From: an uncultured Pelagibacteraceae bacterium
Lineage (GTDB): Bacteria > Pseudomonadota > Alphaproteobacteria > Pelagibacterales > Pelagibacteraceae
Length of the DNA stretch: 36,089 nt
Assembly (NCBI GenBank): GCA_902604605.1
Contig: CACKZI010000005.1
Span: forward strand, 1-36,089
Direction: 5' to 3'
Every line of letters starts with the position of its first letter. Position 1 is the stretch's first letter. Below are positions 15,947 through 25,417 of the stretch, piece by piece. The position numbers and the translations under genes were made by a program. The notes beneath the pieces are model-generated. The model made no database searches. It worked only from the letters and a program-made list of their open reading frames with translations, and was not told the DNA's origin.

Positions 15947-15974
15947 TGAATCAAAAGTGAATCAAAACGTGAAC
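15947..15974. repeat. Short direct repeats in the umuD/lyase spacer
   Basis: TGAATCAAAA occurs twice (15947-15956, 15958-15967), followed by TGAAC (15970-15974): three half-site-like units 11 and 12 bp apart. GAAT-N7-GAAT resembles a LexA box with one change in each half. It could be a weak second site or a site for another regulator. Confidence 0.35.
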
Positions 15975-16032
15975 ATTAAAACCACATTTTGTATGCTTGT
16001 GGATAATTATAACTAAAGATAGTCTGAAATAG

Positions 16033-16872
16033 ATGAATTTTTTTTCCTTAGTTTTATTCACATTAATTTTTTTTACTAATCTTTCTTTAGCTGACCAACA
16101 CAAAACAAAGTTTAAAGATATAAAGGGATATAAAGAGCAGTTTCTTTCAATGTCTTACAAAAAAACCAACAGAATTAAGACAGTTAAAGAGAGTGATGGC
16201 TTTCCAGTTTATGAAGGAAAAACAAGTATTCAAGTTACAGTAAATAGAGAAGACGCAGGCTGTGGAAAAGGAAAAGCACAAACAACACAAATTCAATGTG
16301 ATGGTAAAGGCAATAGAAGTAGACAAGAAATACATCTAGGTGATTTGAGGTTAAAAAATAAAGAGTACATTTATGAGTATGCTGTTTACTTCGACGAAAG
16401 TTATGAAAGTTTAGAAAAAGGTGCTGTAGCTATAATTGGTCAGATGCATACAGACAATAAAGCTAAAGGCTGCCATAGCTGTTGTCATTTCTGGGCACAA
16501 GACTTTAAATATAAAGGTGAGAATGTTTATAGTTGGGTAAGCAAAGCTGCTTACTCATCTGAACCTGTTGTTATAGGAAAAATTGAGGACTTAAAAGGAA
16601 AGTGGACACACTTAAAGTTTCATATTTTATGGAAGTTAGATGAAACAGGTAGAGCAATAATATATAAAAACAATAAAGTGATAGCAGATTTAAAAAATAT
16701 AAAAACTTTGGCAGATACATGTACTGGTGGTTATATAAAAATGGGTATATATAGACATAGAACAATCAATTATTGGAATTCTGATTGGGAAAGTTTACCA
16801 GATCAAAGAATTTATTTAGATAGTATAGTGTTAAGAAAACCAAAAAAAGAGGAAAGGATAAAAAATAAATGA
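16033..16872 (+). CDS. Secreted polysaccharide lyase-like (jelly-roll) protein
   Basis: A 279-residue exported protein with a clear signal peptide (MNFFSLVLFTLIFFTNLSLA, cleavage before DQ). The mature part resembles the polysaccharide lyase family PF14099 (concanavalin-like beta-jelly-roll): SRQEIHLGD, EYIYEYAVYFDESY, IIGQMH, WTHLKFHILWK and a C-terminal KMGIYRHRT. Cysteines at C-x12-C, a CHSCC cluster and a later Cys suggest periplasmic disulfides. Expected location is the periplasm or outside; the substrate is unknown. Its stop overlaps the GFA gene start by 4 nt. Assignment is by pattern recognition; a non-catalytic sugar-binding role is possible. Confidence 0.65.
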   Translation: MNFFSLVLFTLIFFTNLSLADQHKTKFKDIKGYKEQFLSMSYKKTNRIKTVKESDGFPVYEGKTSIQVTVNREDAGCGKGKAQTTQIQCDGKGNRSRQEIHLGDLRLKNKEYIYEYAVYFDESYESLEKGAVAIIGQMHTDNKAKGCHSCCHFWAQDFKYKGENVYSWVSKAAYSSEPVVIGKIEDLKGKWTHLKFHILWKLDETGRAIIYKNNKVIADLKNIKTLADTCTGGYIKMGIYRHRTINYWNSDWESLPDQRIYLDSIVLRKPKKEERIKNK

Positions 16873-17237
16873 GAAAACTTACTTGTCATTGCAAAGCTGT
16901 AGAAGCGGAAGTCAATGTTCCTGAAAAAGGTTTTGAAAAAATTATGCGATGTAATTGCTCTATTTGCAAAAGAAAAGGATATATAATAGGAGTAGTAGGA
17001 CCAGATGATTTTAAAATGATTAAAGGTGAAGATAGCTTAACGCTTTATCAATATAAAACGAAAACAGCTCAACATTATTTTTGCAAAATTTGTGGAATAC
17101 ATACTCATAACAGGCCAAGAAGTAATCCAAAAATTTATGGTATAAATATTGCTTGTGTAGATGGAATTAAGCCGTTTGAAATAAAAAGTGTTCCTGTAAA
17201 TGATGGTGAAAATCATCCACTTGATCAAAAAAAATAG
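16869..17237 (+). CDS. GFA family zinc protein (CENP-V/GFA domain)
   Basis: A 122-residue protein of the GFA fold (named after glutathione-dependent formaldehyde-activating enzyme). Zinc ligands are visible as C6-x-C8, C28-x-C30-x2-C33 and C72-x2-C75, the standard seven-cysteine pattern of the family. The family includes a proposed S-hydroxymethylglutathione synthase, but most members have no proven reaction, so the substrate is left open. The start overlaps the lyase-like gene (ATGA), and the next gene begins 5 nt after the stop, so it is the middle gene of a tight set. Confidence 0.85.
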   Translation: MRKLTCHCKAVEAEVNVPEKGFEKIMRCNCSICKRKGYIIGVVGPDDFKMIKGEDSLTLYQYKTKTAQHYFCKICGIHTHNRPRSNPKIYGINIACVDGIKPFEIKSVPVNDGENHPLDQKK

Positions 17238-17242
17238 TATTT

Positions 17243-18172
17243 ATGAATCAAGTAAGTTTTTGTTTTGATAAAGTAAAAAAAGATTGTTTAAAATTTATTA
17301 AATCTCAAGAGACAAAAAAAGATAGATTTAAGAACAAAGAAAAAATGATTAAATCTTTCTTAATTCCATTATGCTTTTGGGTAAGTAATAAAGTTGATGA
17401 GAAAAAGCCTTATTTTGTAGGTTTAGCAGGAGGCCAAGGAACAGGCAAGACCACAATCAGTTCTTTAATTAGGATTATTCTAATTAAATATTTTAAACTT
17501 AAGGTTTTTAGAATTTCAATTGATGATTTTTATAAAACAAGAAAAGAGCGAATAAATTTATCTAAAAAAATTCATCCTATGCTTTTAACCCGTGGAGTTC
17601 CCGGAACTCATGACGTTAATATGATGTTAAATTTTTTTAAAAAAATAAAAAGAAAAAAATTTAAAAGATTTATGCTTCCCATTTTTAATAAAGCAATTGA
17701 TGATAGATCTGAAAAAAAAGATTGGTATGATTTAAAAATTAAACCTGATGTAATTATTTTTGAGGGATGGTGTGTAGGGGCGAAATCTGAAAAACCCTCA
17801 TCTTTAAAAAAAACAATTAATTCAATGGAAAAACTGAAAGATAACAAGCAAATTTGGAGAAAATATGTTAACCATCAATTGAAATCAAAATATAAAAACT
17901 TATATTCACAATTAAATTGTTTAATTTATTTAAAGGCTAAAAATTTTACCTTATTACAAAAATGGAGATTAAAACAAGAACGAAAACTTTGGCTTAAAAA
18001 CAAAAGAAATTCAAAACTTAAGATTATGAGCAAAGATGATGTGATAGATTTTATGCAAACTTATCAAAGAATTACTCAAAATATGTTTAGGTATATGCCT
18101 AAATATGCGTCAATTATTTTAAATCTTAATACCAATCATCAGATTCAATCTGTACAATATAAAAAAAAATGA
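17243..18172 (+). CDS. D-glycerate 3-kinase-like P-loop kinase
   Basis: A 309-residue P-loop NTPase resembling plant GLYK/yeast Tda10 and other PRK/uridine-kinase-like enzymes. Walker A is GGQGTGKT (63-70). SIDDFYKTRKER and HPMLLTRGVPGTHD follow, and IIFEGWCVGAK is the Walker-B-like segment typical of the glycerate kinase group. Predicted reaction: ATP + D-glycerate to 3-phosphoglycerate, joining glyoxylate/serine-derived carbon to central metabolism. A pantothenate-kinase-like or other small-molecule kinase cannot be excluded. The C-terminus is very Lys/Asn-rich. It overlaps tolC by 4 nt (ATGA). Confidence 0.78.
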   Translation: MNQVSFCFDKVKKDCLKFIKSQETKKDRFKNKEKMIKSFLIPLCFWVSNKVDEKKPYFVGLAGGQGTGKTTISSLIRIILIKYFKLKVFRISIDDFYKTRKERINLSKKIHPMLLTRGVPGTHDVNMMLNFFKKIKRKKFKRFMLPIFNKAIDDRSEKKDWYDLKIKPDVIIFEGWCVGAKSEKPSSLKKTINSMEKLKDNKQIWRKYVNHQLKSKYKNLYSQLNCLIYLKAKNFTLLQKWRLKQERKLWLKNKRNSKLKIMSKDDVIDFMQTYQRITQNMFRYMPKYASIILNLNTNHQIQSVQYKKK

Positions 18173-19464
18173 AATTATTTTTTAAGATTTTTTTAATACT
18201 AGTTCTTTCCTTATCCTCTGTTTTTGCAGAAACTTTTAATGCAGCATTAAAAAAAGCCTATGAAACCAATCCTGAATTAAATGCTGAAAGAGAAAGTATA
18301 AATATTTCTGAGCAAGAACTAAATGTTTCTCTGAGTTCTTATTTGCCAACAATTACATTAGAAGGAAGTAAAAGTCAGCAAGATACAAAAAAACTTACTA
18401 ATCGAGATGGTTCAAATGCCTCTATCACAGATATTGATCCAGAAGTAAGATCAATAAAAGTAGTTCAAACATTGGTTGATTTTGGAAGAGGTGCTGAATT
18501 AGCTAAAAGTAAAATAGGAATTGATTTAGCAAAAGTAAAACTTTTAAAAAAAGAGCAAGAGATTTTATATAAAGCTGCTGATGCTTATACCGGATTAATT
18601 TCATCTAAGGAAAAATTTGTAATAAATAGATCAAATGTTAATTTATTAGAAAGACAAGTTGAGACTGATAGAATTAGACTTGAAAGGGGAAGAATAACTC
18701 TTTCCGATGTTGCGCAATCCGAGTCATCACTTGCTGAAGCTCAAGCAAAATTAATTCAAGCTGAAAATGATCTTTTAACAAGTAGATTGAATTATGAAAA
18801 TGTTATTGGTCAATTAAATGATATTGAGAGTTTAGATAAGAATTCGATTAATGATTTAGACTTACCCAATCAACTAATTGATGCAATTGAAATATCTAAA
18901 AAAAATAATCCTGATTTAATTATTGCACAACTTGAGTATGAGCAATCTAAAAAAGATACCGTGAGTGCTAGATCTGATTTAGCTCCCTCAGCTAAATTAT
19001 CTTTTGATAGATCTAAAACAGAAGATTTAAGTTCTACTTATGATGAAAGTGAAAAAGATACCTTTAAAGCAACTGTTACTTGGCCATTTTTTTCTGGTGG
19101 AAAAAATTACGCAAATTTAAATAAAAATAAAAGTGCAGAATTACAAAAAAGTTTATTATTAGAAAATTCAATTAAAAGAAATCAAACTGAGGTAGCTAGT
19201 GCCTGGTCTTCCTATCAATCAAATCAAAGCTTGTTAAATTCTGTAAAAGCCCAAGTAGATGCAGCTGAAATAGCAAATGAAGGTATCGTTTCAGAATACA
19301 ATAGTGGCTCAGATAGAACTACTTTAGAGGTTATTCAATCAAATTCTTTACTATTAAATGCTCAAATTTCTCTAGCTGATTCTGAGAGAAACTATGTCCT
19401 CTCGCAATTTAATTTATTAAAGTCTATTGGTTTGCTTAATAGTGAATATCTAAAAATTCAATAA
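18169..19464 (+). CDS. tolC: TolC-family outer membrane efflux protein
   Basis: Outer-membrane channel of type I secretion and tripartite efflux systems. 431 residues with a signal peptide (MKLFFKIFLILVLSLSSVFA, cleavage before ETF). The mature part begins with the typical FNAALKKAYETNPELNAERE helix and shows the two-fold OEP repeat: long alpha-helical coiled coils (about 25-230 and 240-430) with short beta-strand inserts, including a VQTLVDFGRGAE segment and a matching TVTWPFFSGGKN segment. No pump or adaptor gene is adjacent, so it probably serves several systems. Coupled to the upstream kinase gene by a 4-nt overlap, which looks like fusion of operons rather than shared function. Confidence 0.92.
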   Translation: MKLFFKIFLILVLSLSSVFAETFNAALKKAYETNPELNAERESINISEQELNVSLSSYLPTITLEGSKSQQDTKKLTNRDGSNASITDIDPEVRSIKVVQTLVDFGRGAELAKSKIGIDLAKVKLLKKEQEILYKAADAYTGLISSKEKFVINRSNVNLLERQVETDRIRLERGRITLSDVAQSESSLAEAQAKLIQAENDLLTSRLNYENVIGQLNDIESLDKNSINDLDLPNQLIDAIEISKKNNPDLIIAQLEYEQSKKDTVSARSDLAPSAKLSFDRSKTEDLSSTYDESEKDTFKATVTWPFFSGGKNYANLNKNKSAELQKSLLLENSIKRNQTEVASAWSSYQSNQSLLNSVKAQVDAAEIANEGIVSEYNSGSDRTTLEVIQSNSLLLNAQISLADSERNYVLSQFNLLKSIGLLNSEYLKIQ

Positions 19465-19475
19465 ATACTGAGTTT

Positions 19476-19505
19476 TTGAGCTTAGAATAAATTAATCTTG
19501 ATAAT
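19476..19505 (+). promoter_or_regulatory. recA promoter
   Basis: TTGAGC (19476-19481) and GATAAT (19500-19505) with an 18-bp spacer, in the 108-bp tolC-recA gap. The LexA-like box starts 3 nt after the -10, the same geometry as at umuDC. Confidence 0.5.
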
Positions 19506-19507
19506 GA

Positions 19508-19522
19508 GAACAAAATGTGTAC
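19508..19522 (+). promoter_or_regulatory. LexA operator (SOS box) of recA, one mismatch
   Basis: GAAC-AAAATGT-GTAC: one base from GAAC-N7-GAAC, and sharing GAACAAAA with the umuD box on its own coding strand. Its position just after the -10 box and 51 nt before the recA ATG supports SOS control of recA. The mismatch predicts weaker repression, as expected for recA. Confidence 0.65.
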
Positions 19523-19572
19523 ATTTATAATTATGATTCGAGTACTAAAAATATTAAAAAAAGAGGTAAAAA

Positions 19573-20721
19573 ATGACTAAAAATAACCTAAAAGTGGTTA
19601 AATCTACTAAAGATCAAGAATTAGATAACAAAGAAAAAAATAAGGCATTAGAAGCAGCAATCAGTCAAATTACAGATAATTTTGGAAAAGGTTCTGTGAT
19701 GAAGTTAGGCGAAAAAAGAGCTATGGATATCGAGTCGATATCTACAGGTTCTTTAAGTTTAGATTTAGCTTTAGGAATAGGTGGTTTACCTAAAGGAAGA
19801 ATTATTGAGGTGTATGGACCAGAATCATCTGGAAAAACAACATTAGCACTACAAGTTGTTGCTGAAGCTCAAAAGGCTGGTGGCATTTGTGCATTCGTTG
19901 ATGCTGAACATGCTTTAGACCCAGTTTATGCAAAAAAATTAGGAGTGAACACCGAAGAGCTTTTAATATCTCAACCAGATGCAGGAGAACAAGCTCTAGA
20001 AATCGCTGATACACTAGTAAAATCAGGGTCTATTTCAGTTATTGTAATTGACTCAGTTGCAGCATTAACTCCAAAAGCTGAAATTGAAGGCGAAATGGGA
20101 GATCATCATGTTGGTCTTCAGTCAAGATTAATGAGTCAGGCCTTAAGAAAATTAACTGGTTCAATTTCTAACACAAATACAATGATGATTTTCATTAACC
20201 AAATCAGAATGAAAATTGGAGTTATGTTTGGAAGTCCTGAAACAACATCAGGTGGAAATGCACTTAAGTTTTATTCATCTGTAAGAATGGACATTAGAAG
20301 AATTGGTGCCATCAAGGATAAAGATGAAATTATTGGTAACTCTACAAGAGTGAAAGTAGTTAAGAATAAAGTTGCACCACCATTTAAAGTTGTTGAGTTT
20401 GATTTAATGTATGGAAAAGGAATTAGCAAAATGGGTGAATTAGTAGACCTAGGAGCTAAAGCTGATATTATTGAAAAATCAGGTGCGTGGTATGCTTATA
20501 AAGGAGAGAAAATAGGACAAGGTAGAGAAAATGCCAAAGTTTATTTAGCTCAAAATCCACAAGTTGCTGCAGAAATTGAAATGGCAATTAGGGAAAAAGC
20601 TGGTGTGATTTCTAAAAAAATTGAAGGAAATCCATTAAGTCCTGAAAAAATTGAAAAAGAGAAGAAAGTAGCTGAAAAAGAAGAGGCAGCTAAAGAAGCT
20701 ACTCCTCCTAAAAAGAACTAA
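19573..20721 (+). CDS. recA: Recombinase RecA
   Basis: Strand-exchange ATPase of homologous recombination and co-protease for LexA and UmuD. 382 residues. Walker A is GPESSGKTT (82-90), with [18 protein letters not shown] (Walker B), the L1 region [18 protein letters not shown] and L2 [19 protein letters not shown]. The C-terminal tail is Lys/Glu-rich, as usual. An AGAGG RBS (19562-19566) precedes the ATG at 19573. It sits between tolC and alaS and carries its own SOS-type control region. Confidence 0.98.
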   Translation: MTKNNLKVVKSTKDQELDNKEKNKALEAAISQITDNFGKGSVMKLGEKRAMDIESISTGSLSLDLALGIGGLPKGRIIEVYGPESSGKTTLALQVVAEAQKAGGICAFVDAEHALDPVYAKKLGVNTEELLISQPDAGEQALEIADTLVKSGSISVIVIDSVAALTPKAEIEGEMGDHHVGLQSRLMSQALRKLTGSISNTNTMMIFINQIRMKIGVMFGSPETTSGGNALKFYSSVRMDIRRIGAIKDKDEIIGNSTRVKVVKNKVAPPFKVVEFDLMYGKGISKMGELVDLGAKADIIEKSGAWYAYKGEKIGQGRENAKVYLAQNPQVAAEIEMAIREKAGVISKKIEGNPLSPEKIEKEKKVAEKEEAAKEATPPKKN

Positions 20722-20746
20722 AATTAAAGGTCATCTTTAAATTATA

Positions 20747-20771
20747 AAAGGCGCTTATAATAAGCGCCTTT
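20747..20771. terminator. Hairpin between recA and alaS
   Basis: A perfect 10-bp stem AAAGGCGCTT / AAGCGCCTTT with loop ATAAT, 26 nt after the recA stop. The stem has a strong G/C core, but the + strand continues GCCCCC rather than a T run, so it may be a weak or Rho-assisted terminator, or an mRNA 3'-end stabiliser. Confidence 0.55.
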
Positions 20772-20822
20772 GCCCCCTTAGCACTATCTAGACATAGAAC
20801 GAAAAAACTGTATTTTAAAAAT

Positions 20823-23489
20823 ATGGCTCAAAAATCGTTAAATCAGATAAGAGAAACGTTCTTAAAATACTTTGAGAAAAACGATCATAAGATCGTAGAG
20901 TCTAGCAATCTAGTACCAAATAATGATCCAACATTGATGTTTGCAAATTCTGGTATGGTTCAGTTCAAAAATGTATTTACTGGATTAGAAAAAAGAGATT
21001 ATCAAAGAGCAACTACTTCACAAAAATGTGTAAGAGCGGGTGGTAAACACAATGATTTAGAAAATGTTGGTTACACACCAAGACATCATACTTTCTTTGA
21101 AATGTTGGGAAACTTTTCTTTTGGAGATTATTTTAAAGAGAGAGGAATTGAACTTGCGTGGAATTTAATCACTAAAGATTTTGGTTTGGATAAAAATAGG
21201 ATTTATGTAACCGTTTTTCATGAAGACGATGAGGCTTTTAATTTCTGGAAGAAAATAGCAGGTTTTAGAGATGATAGAATAATAAGAATTGCAACATCAG
21301 ATAACTTCTGGTCGATGGGTGAAACTGGTCCCTGTGGTCCTTGCTCAGAAATATTTTACGATCATGGAGATCATCTAAAAGGCGGATTACCAGGAACGAA
21401 AGATCAGGATGGAGATCGTTTTATTGAAATTTGGAACTTAGTCTTCATGCAGTATGAGCAAGTATCCAAAGATAAAAGAATAAATCTTCCAAAACCTTCT
21501 GTTGATACTGGTATGGGTTTAGAAAGAATAGCAGCATTGCTTCAAGGCACACATGACAATTATGAAACAGATCATTTTAAAAAGTTAATTCAGTCAACGT
21601 CAGATATTGTTAAAAAAAAACCAGATCAAAAAAATCTTTCAAGTTTTAGAGTTATTGCAGATCATTTAAGAGCAAGTTCATTTTTGATTGCTGAAGGAGT
21701 TTTGCCATCAAATGAAGGGCGAGGATATGTTCTTAGAAGAATAATGAGAAGAGGCATGAGGCATTCTCATTTACTTGGATCTAAAGTGCCAGTTTTTTAT
21801 AATCTGTTTGAAACACTTAAAAACGAAATGTCAGGCAATTATCCAGAACTAAAAAGAGCAGACTCATTAATTAAAGAAACTTTAAAAATGGAAGAAGAAA
21901 AATTCTTAGTCTTATTAGATCGAGGAATAAAAATATTAAATGATGAAATATCAAAAATAGATAAAGAACTTCCAGGAGATGTTGCTTTCAAATTATATGA
22001 TACATACGGTTTCCCTTTGGACCTTACTGAAGATATTTTGAGAAATAAATCTTTGTCAATTGATACAAAAAAATTTCAATCTTTAATGAAAGAAAGTAAA
22101 GAGCTTGCAAAGAAAAATTGGAAAGGATCCGGAGATGCTGCAGTTGAAGATATTTGGTTTGGAATTAGAGATAAATTAGGTGCCACAGAATTTTTGGGCT
22201 ATGAAACAGATCAAGCTGAGGGAGTTATCCTGTTTTTACTAAAAGACAATAAAGAAATTAAAGAATTAAAATCAAATGATGAAGGAATGATTATAACTAA
22301 TCAGACTCCTTTTTATGGAGAGTCAGGGGGTCAAGTTGGTGATACTGGAGAAATTATTTCTGGAGATTTTAAGTTTGAAGTTACTGATGTTCAAAAAAAA
22401 CTTGGAGATCTTTTTATTCACTATGGAAAAGTAATTAGTGGTTCGATCAAATTAAATGATAATGTGGAATTGAAAATAAATGAAAAAAGAAGAAATGATA
22501 CAAGAGCTTATCACTCAGCTACTCATTTATTACATGAATCATTAAGAAGAGTTTTAGGTACGCACGTTATTCAGAAAGGTTCATTAGTAGAGCCTAATCG
22601 ACTAAGATTTGATTTTAGTCATATGAAACCAATTTCGAATGAGGATGTTGAAAAAATAGAAGACTTTGTTAATTCAATGGTAGTAAAAAAAACAGATGTT
22701 AGAACAAGATTAATGACACCTGATGAGGCCGTTGAAAATGGCGCATTAGCATTATTTGGAGAAAAATACGGTGAAGAAGTTAGAGTTCTTTCAATGGGTG
22801 ATGATAATGGAAAATATTTTTCTACAGAATTGTGTGGAGGTACTCATGTTAAAAACACAGGAGATATAGGTAAATTTAAGATAACTAGCCAATCATCTAT
22901 TGCAGCAGGTGTAAGAAGGATAGAGGCTTTAAGAGATAGACAATTAGATGATTTTTTAAAAAATAAAGAAAAATTATCAAATCTATCTTTAGAAAAAAAT
23001 GATGAAACGATTAAAGATTTATCTAAACAAATAATTGATTTAGGAGGTAAACCAAGTTTAAATCAATCAGATCAAAAAATGTTGATCAAAAATTTAACTA
23101 AACAGCTTGATATTTTATTAGTTAAATCAATTCTTAATGATAAAACAAAAAATAAAATAAATGATGAAGAGATAAAAGGAATAAAAATAAGATTTCAAAA
23201 TATCGAAGGTCTTCCACTTAAAGAATTAAGAAAATTAGTTGATGATGGTAAAAAGGAATTAGGTGAGGGAATAGTTGTTGTTTTTGCTTCTAAAGACGGC
23301 AAAGTAGGGGTTGCTGTTGGTGTAACTAGTAAATTAACTGGAAAATACGATGCAGTAAATTTTGTAAAAATAAGCTCTGAAATTATTGGTGGCCAAGGAG
23401 GAGGAGGTAGGCAGGATTTTGCTCAAGCTGGCGGTCAAGATCAAAGCAAAATTAATGAAGCTTTTAAAAAAATTAAGTCTTTAATTTAA
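20823..23489 (+). CDS. alaS: Alanyl-tRNA synthetase
   Basis: Charges tRNA-Ala and edits mischarged Ser/Gly. 888 residues, full length. The N-terminal class II catalytic domain has [13 protein letters not shown] and [12 protein letters not shown]. The editing domain has the zinc motif [11 protein letters not shown] and the later CGGTHV. The C-terminal oligomerisation/C-Ala domain ends in a Gly-rich GGQGGGGR segment, as in other AlaRS. The recA-alaS order is common in alphaproteobacteria. Its last 9 nt overlap the convergent icd 3' end. Confidence 0.98.
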   Translation: MAQKSLNQIRETFLKYFEKNDHKIVESSNLVPNNDPTLMFANSGMVQFKNVFTGLEKRDYQRATTSQKCVRAGGKHNDLENVGYTPRHHTFFEMLGNFSFGDYFKERGIELAWNLITKDFGLDKNRIYVTVFHEDDEAFNFWKKIAGFRDDRIIRIATSDNFWSMGETGPCGPCSEIFYDHGDHLKGGLPGTKDQDGDRFIEIWNLVFMQYEQVSKDKRINLPKPSVDTGMGLERIAALLQGTHDNYETDHFKKLIQSTSDIVKKKPDQKNLSSFRVIADHLRASSFLIAEGVLPSNEGRGYVLRRIMRRGMRHSHLLGSKVPVFYNLFETLKNEMSGNYPELKRADSLIKETLKMEEEKFLVLLDRGIKILNDEISKIDKELPGDVAFKLYDTYGFPLDLTEDILRNKSLSIDTKKFQSLMKESKELAKKNWKGSGDAAVEDIWFGIRDKLGATEFLGYETDQAEGVILFLLKDNKEIKELKSNDEGMIITNQTPFYGESGGQVGDTGEIISGDFKFEVTDVQKKLGDLFIHYGKVISGSIKLNDNVELKINEKRRNDTRAYHSATHLLHESLRRVLGTHVIQKGSLVEPNRLRFDFSHMKPISNEDVEKIEDFVNSMVVKKTDVRTRLMTPDEAVENGALALFGEKYGEEVRVLSMGDDNGKYFSTELCGGTHVKNTGDIGKFKITSQSSIAAGVRRIEALRDRQLDDFLKNKEKLSNLSLEKNDETIKDLSKQIIDLGGKPSLNQSDQKMLIKNLTKQLDILLVKSILNDKTKNKINDEEIKGIKIRFQNIEGLPLKELRKLVDDGKKELGEGIVVVFASKDGKVGVAVGVTSKLTGKYDAVNFVKISSEIIGGQGGGGRQDFAQAGGQDQSKINEAFKKIKSLI

Positions 23490-24695
23490 TTTTTTCTTTA
23501 AATTTTTATCTATTACATCTAAAAACTGATTGGTAGTTAGATATTTACTTGAGGGTCCAACTAATATAGCAAGATCTTTTGTCATAGATCCTGACTCTAC
23601 ACATTCAATACAAACTTGCTCGATTGTATTAGCAAATTTTATAAGCTCTTCATTTCCATCTAATTTACCTCTGTGAGCCAACCCTCTTGTCCACGCAAAT
23701 ATTGATGCTATAGGATTTGTAGATGTTTCCTTACCTTCTTGATGCATTCTAAAGTGTCTTGTTACAGTTCCATGAGCAGCCTCTGCTTCCATTATTTTTC
23801 CATCAGGGGTTAATAATGTACTAGTCATCAGGCCTAATGAGCCATAACCTTGCGCCATAGTATCAGACTGAACATCACCATCATAATTTTTACATGCCCA
23901 AATATATTTTCCACTCCATTTCATTGCACAAGCAACCATGTCGTCAATTAATCTGTGTTCATAAGTAATTTTTGCATCTACAAATTTATTTTTAAACTCA
24001 TTATTAAAAACTTCTTCAAAAATATCTTTAAATCTTCCATCATATTTTTTTAAGATAGTGTTTTTTGTAGAGAGATAAACCGGCCATTTTTTAATCAATC
24101 CATAATTAAAACAAGATCTTGCAAAATCCTCAATTGATTTATCTAAGTTGTACATTGAAAGTGCTACACCGGGACCAGTAAAATTAAAAACCTCATGTTT
24201 AATTTCATCTTTTCCATCTTCAGAAGTCCATTTTATTTCCATCTTTCCTTTTCCAGGAACTTTAAAATCAGTTGCTCTATATTGATCGCCAAAAGCATGT
24301 CTTCCAATTACCACAGGATCTGACCATGAGGGAACAAGTTTTGGAATGTTGGAACAAATTATTGGTTCCCTAAAAACCGTTCCTCCAATAATATTTCTAA
24401 TAGTACCATTAGGCGATCTCCACATTTTTTTTAAATTAAATTCTTCTACTCTAGCTTCATCAGGTGTGATTGTTGCACATTTAATACCTACGCCAAATTT
24501 TTTTATAGCATTAGCTGAGTCAATCGTGATTTGGTCATCTGTATTGTCTCTACTTTTCATTCCTAAATCATAGTATTCGATACCTAAATCTAGATAGGGA
24601 AGGATTAATTTATTTTTGATAAATTCCCAGATTATTCTGGTCATTTCATCACCATCTAACTCTACTATTGGGTTTTTTACGGTAATTTTACTCAC
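23481..24695 (-). CDS. icd: Isocitrate dehydrogenase (NADP+)
   Basis: TCA-cycle oxidative decarboxylation of isocitrate to 2-oxoglutarate. 404 residues, of the homodimeric subfamily found in alphaproteobacteria and eukaryotic cytosol/mitochondria (not the 416-residue E. coli type). Seen: [13 protein letters not shown] at the N-terminus, [13 protein letters not shown] (substrate-binding Ser/Asn/Arg), [15 protein letters not shown] (metal Asp and catalytic residues) and GTVTRHFR near the NADP site. Its start lies 73 bp from the divergent psd gene. Confidence 0.97.
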   Translation of the reverse strand: MSKITVKNPIVELDGDEMTRIIWEFIKNKLILPYLDLGIEYYDLGMKSRDNTDDQITIDSANAIKKFGVGIKCATITPDEARVEEFNLKKMWRSPNGTIRNIIGGTVFREPIICSNIPKLVPSWSDPVVIGRHAFGDQYRATDFKVPGKGKMEIKWTSEDGKDEIKHEVFNFTGPGVALSMYNLDKSIEDFARSCFNYGLIKKWPVYLSTKNTILKKYDGRFKDIFEEVFNNEFKNKFVDAKITYEHRLIDDMVACAMKWSGKYIWACKNYDGDVQSDTMAQGYGSLGLMTSTLLTPDGKIMEAEAAHGTVTRHFRMHQEGKETSTNPIASIFAWTRGLAHRGKLDGNEELIKFANTIEQVCIECVESGSMTKDLAILVGPSSKYLTTNQFLDVIDKNLKKKLN

Positions 24696-24768
24696 TTATA
24701 TTTTATCTTATTAATTGAATTTCGCGATTTTATATACATATTAATGTAAAATTATCAAATAGAAGAAT

Positions 24769-25416
24769 ATGTTTAGTAAGATTTTTCCAAAAATTCACGC
24801 CGAAGGTTATAAATTTTTAGTAATAGCCATAATAATTACTATCTTATTTTATATTTTTAGTGATTTTTTAGGTTTAATAGGTTTAGTTTTATCTGTTTGG
24901 GTATATTATTTTTTTAGGGACCCTGAAAGAGTTGTTATTAATGACGATAATTTTCTTGTAAGTCCAGCAGATGGTGAGGTGATTAAAGTAGAGGATGTAA
25001 CAGGGCCAAAAGAACTTGGATTAGAAAATAAAAACTTTAAAAAAATTAGTATTTTTATGAACGTCTTTGATTGTCATGTGAACAGAACGCCTTGCACAGG
25101 TAAAATTGAGGAAATCTTTTACAAGCCTGGAAAATTTTTAAATGCTTCTTTTGATAAGGCCAGTGAAGAAAATGAGAGAAATTATTATAAGATTAAGGAT
25201 TTACATAATAACGATATAGTTGTTGTACAAATTGCTGGACTAGTAGCCCGTAGAATTGTTTGCGAGTCAAATAAAGATCAAGAATTAAATCAAGGAGACA
25301 GAATAGGAATGATTAGATTTGGTAGTCGAGCAGATATATATTATGAAAATTATCAACCACTAGTAAAAGTTGGGCAGAAAGCAATTTCAGGAGAAACACT
25401 ATTAGCAAAAAGATAA
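24769..25416 (+). CDS. psd: Phosphatidylserine decarboxylase proenzyme (short type)
   Basis: Makes phosphatidylethanolamine from phosphatidylserine; self-cleaves to form a pyruvoyl group. The 215-residue length fits the short bacterial/archaeal type. Two N-terminal hydrophobic stretches (about 17-47) anchor it to the inner membrane. SPADGEV (65-71), the FMNVFDCHVNRTP segment (96-108) and the processing site RFGS (cleavage G185-S186) are all visible. It is followed 1 nt later by pssA, which makes its substrate. Confidence 0.95.
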   Translation: MFSKIFPKIHAEGYKFLVIAIIITILFYIFSDFLGLIGLVLSVWVYYFFRDPERVVINDDNFLVSPADGEVIKVEDVTGPKELGLENKNFKKISIFMNVFDCHVNRTPCTGKIEEIFYKPGKFLNASFDKASEENERNYYKIKDLHNNDIVVVQIAGLVARRIVCESNKDQELNQGDRIGMIRFGSRADIYYENYQPLVKVGQKAISGETLLAKR

Positions 25417-25417
25417 G

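Noticed and set aside
19802..20014. Antisense 70-codon frame inside recA
   Set aside because: Shadow of the conserved RecA core; composition reflects the complement of recA codons.
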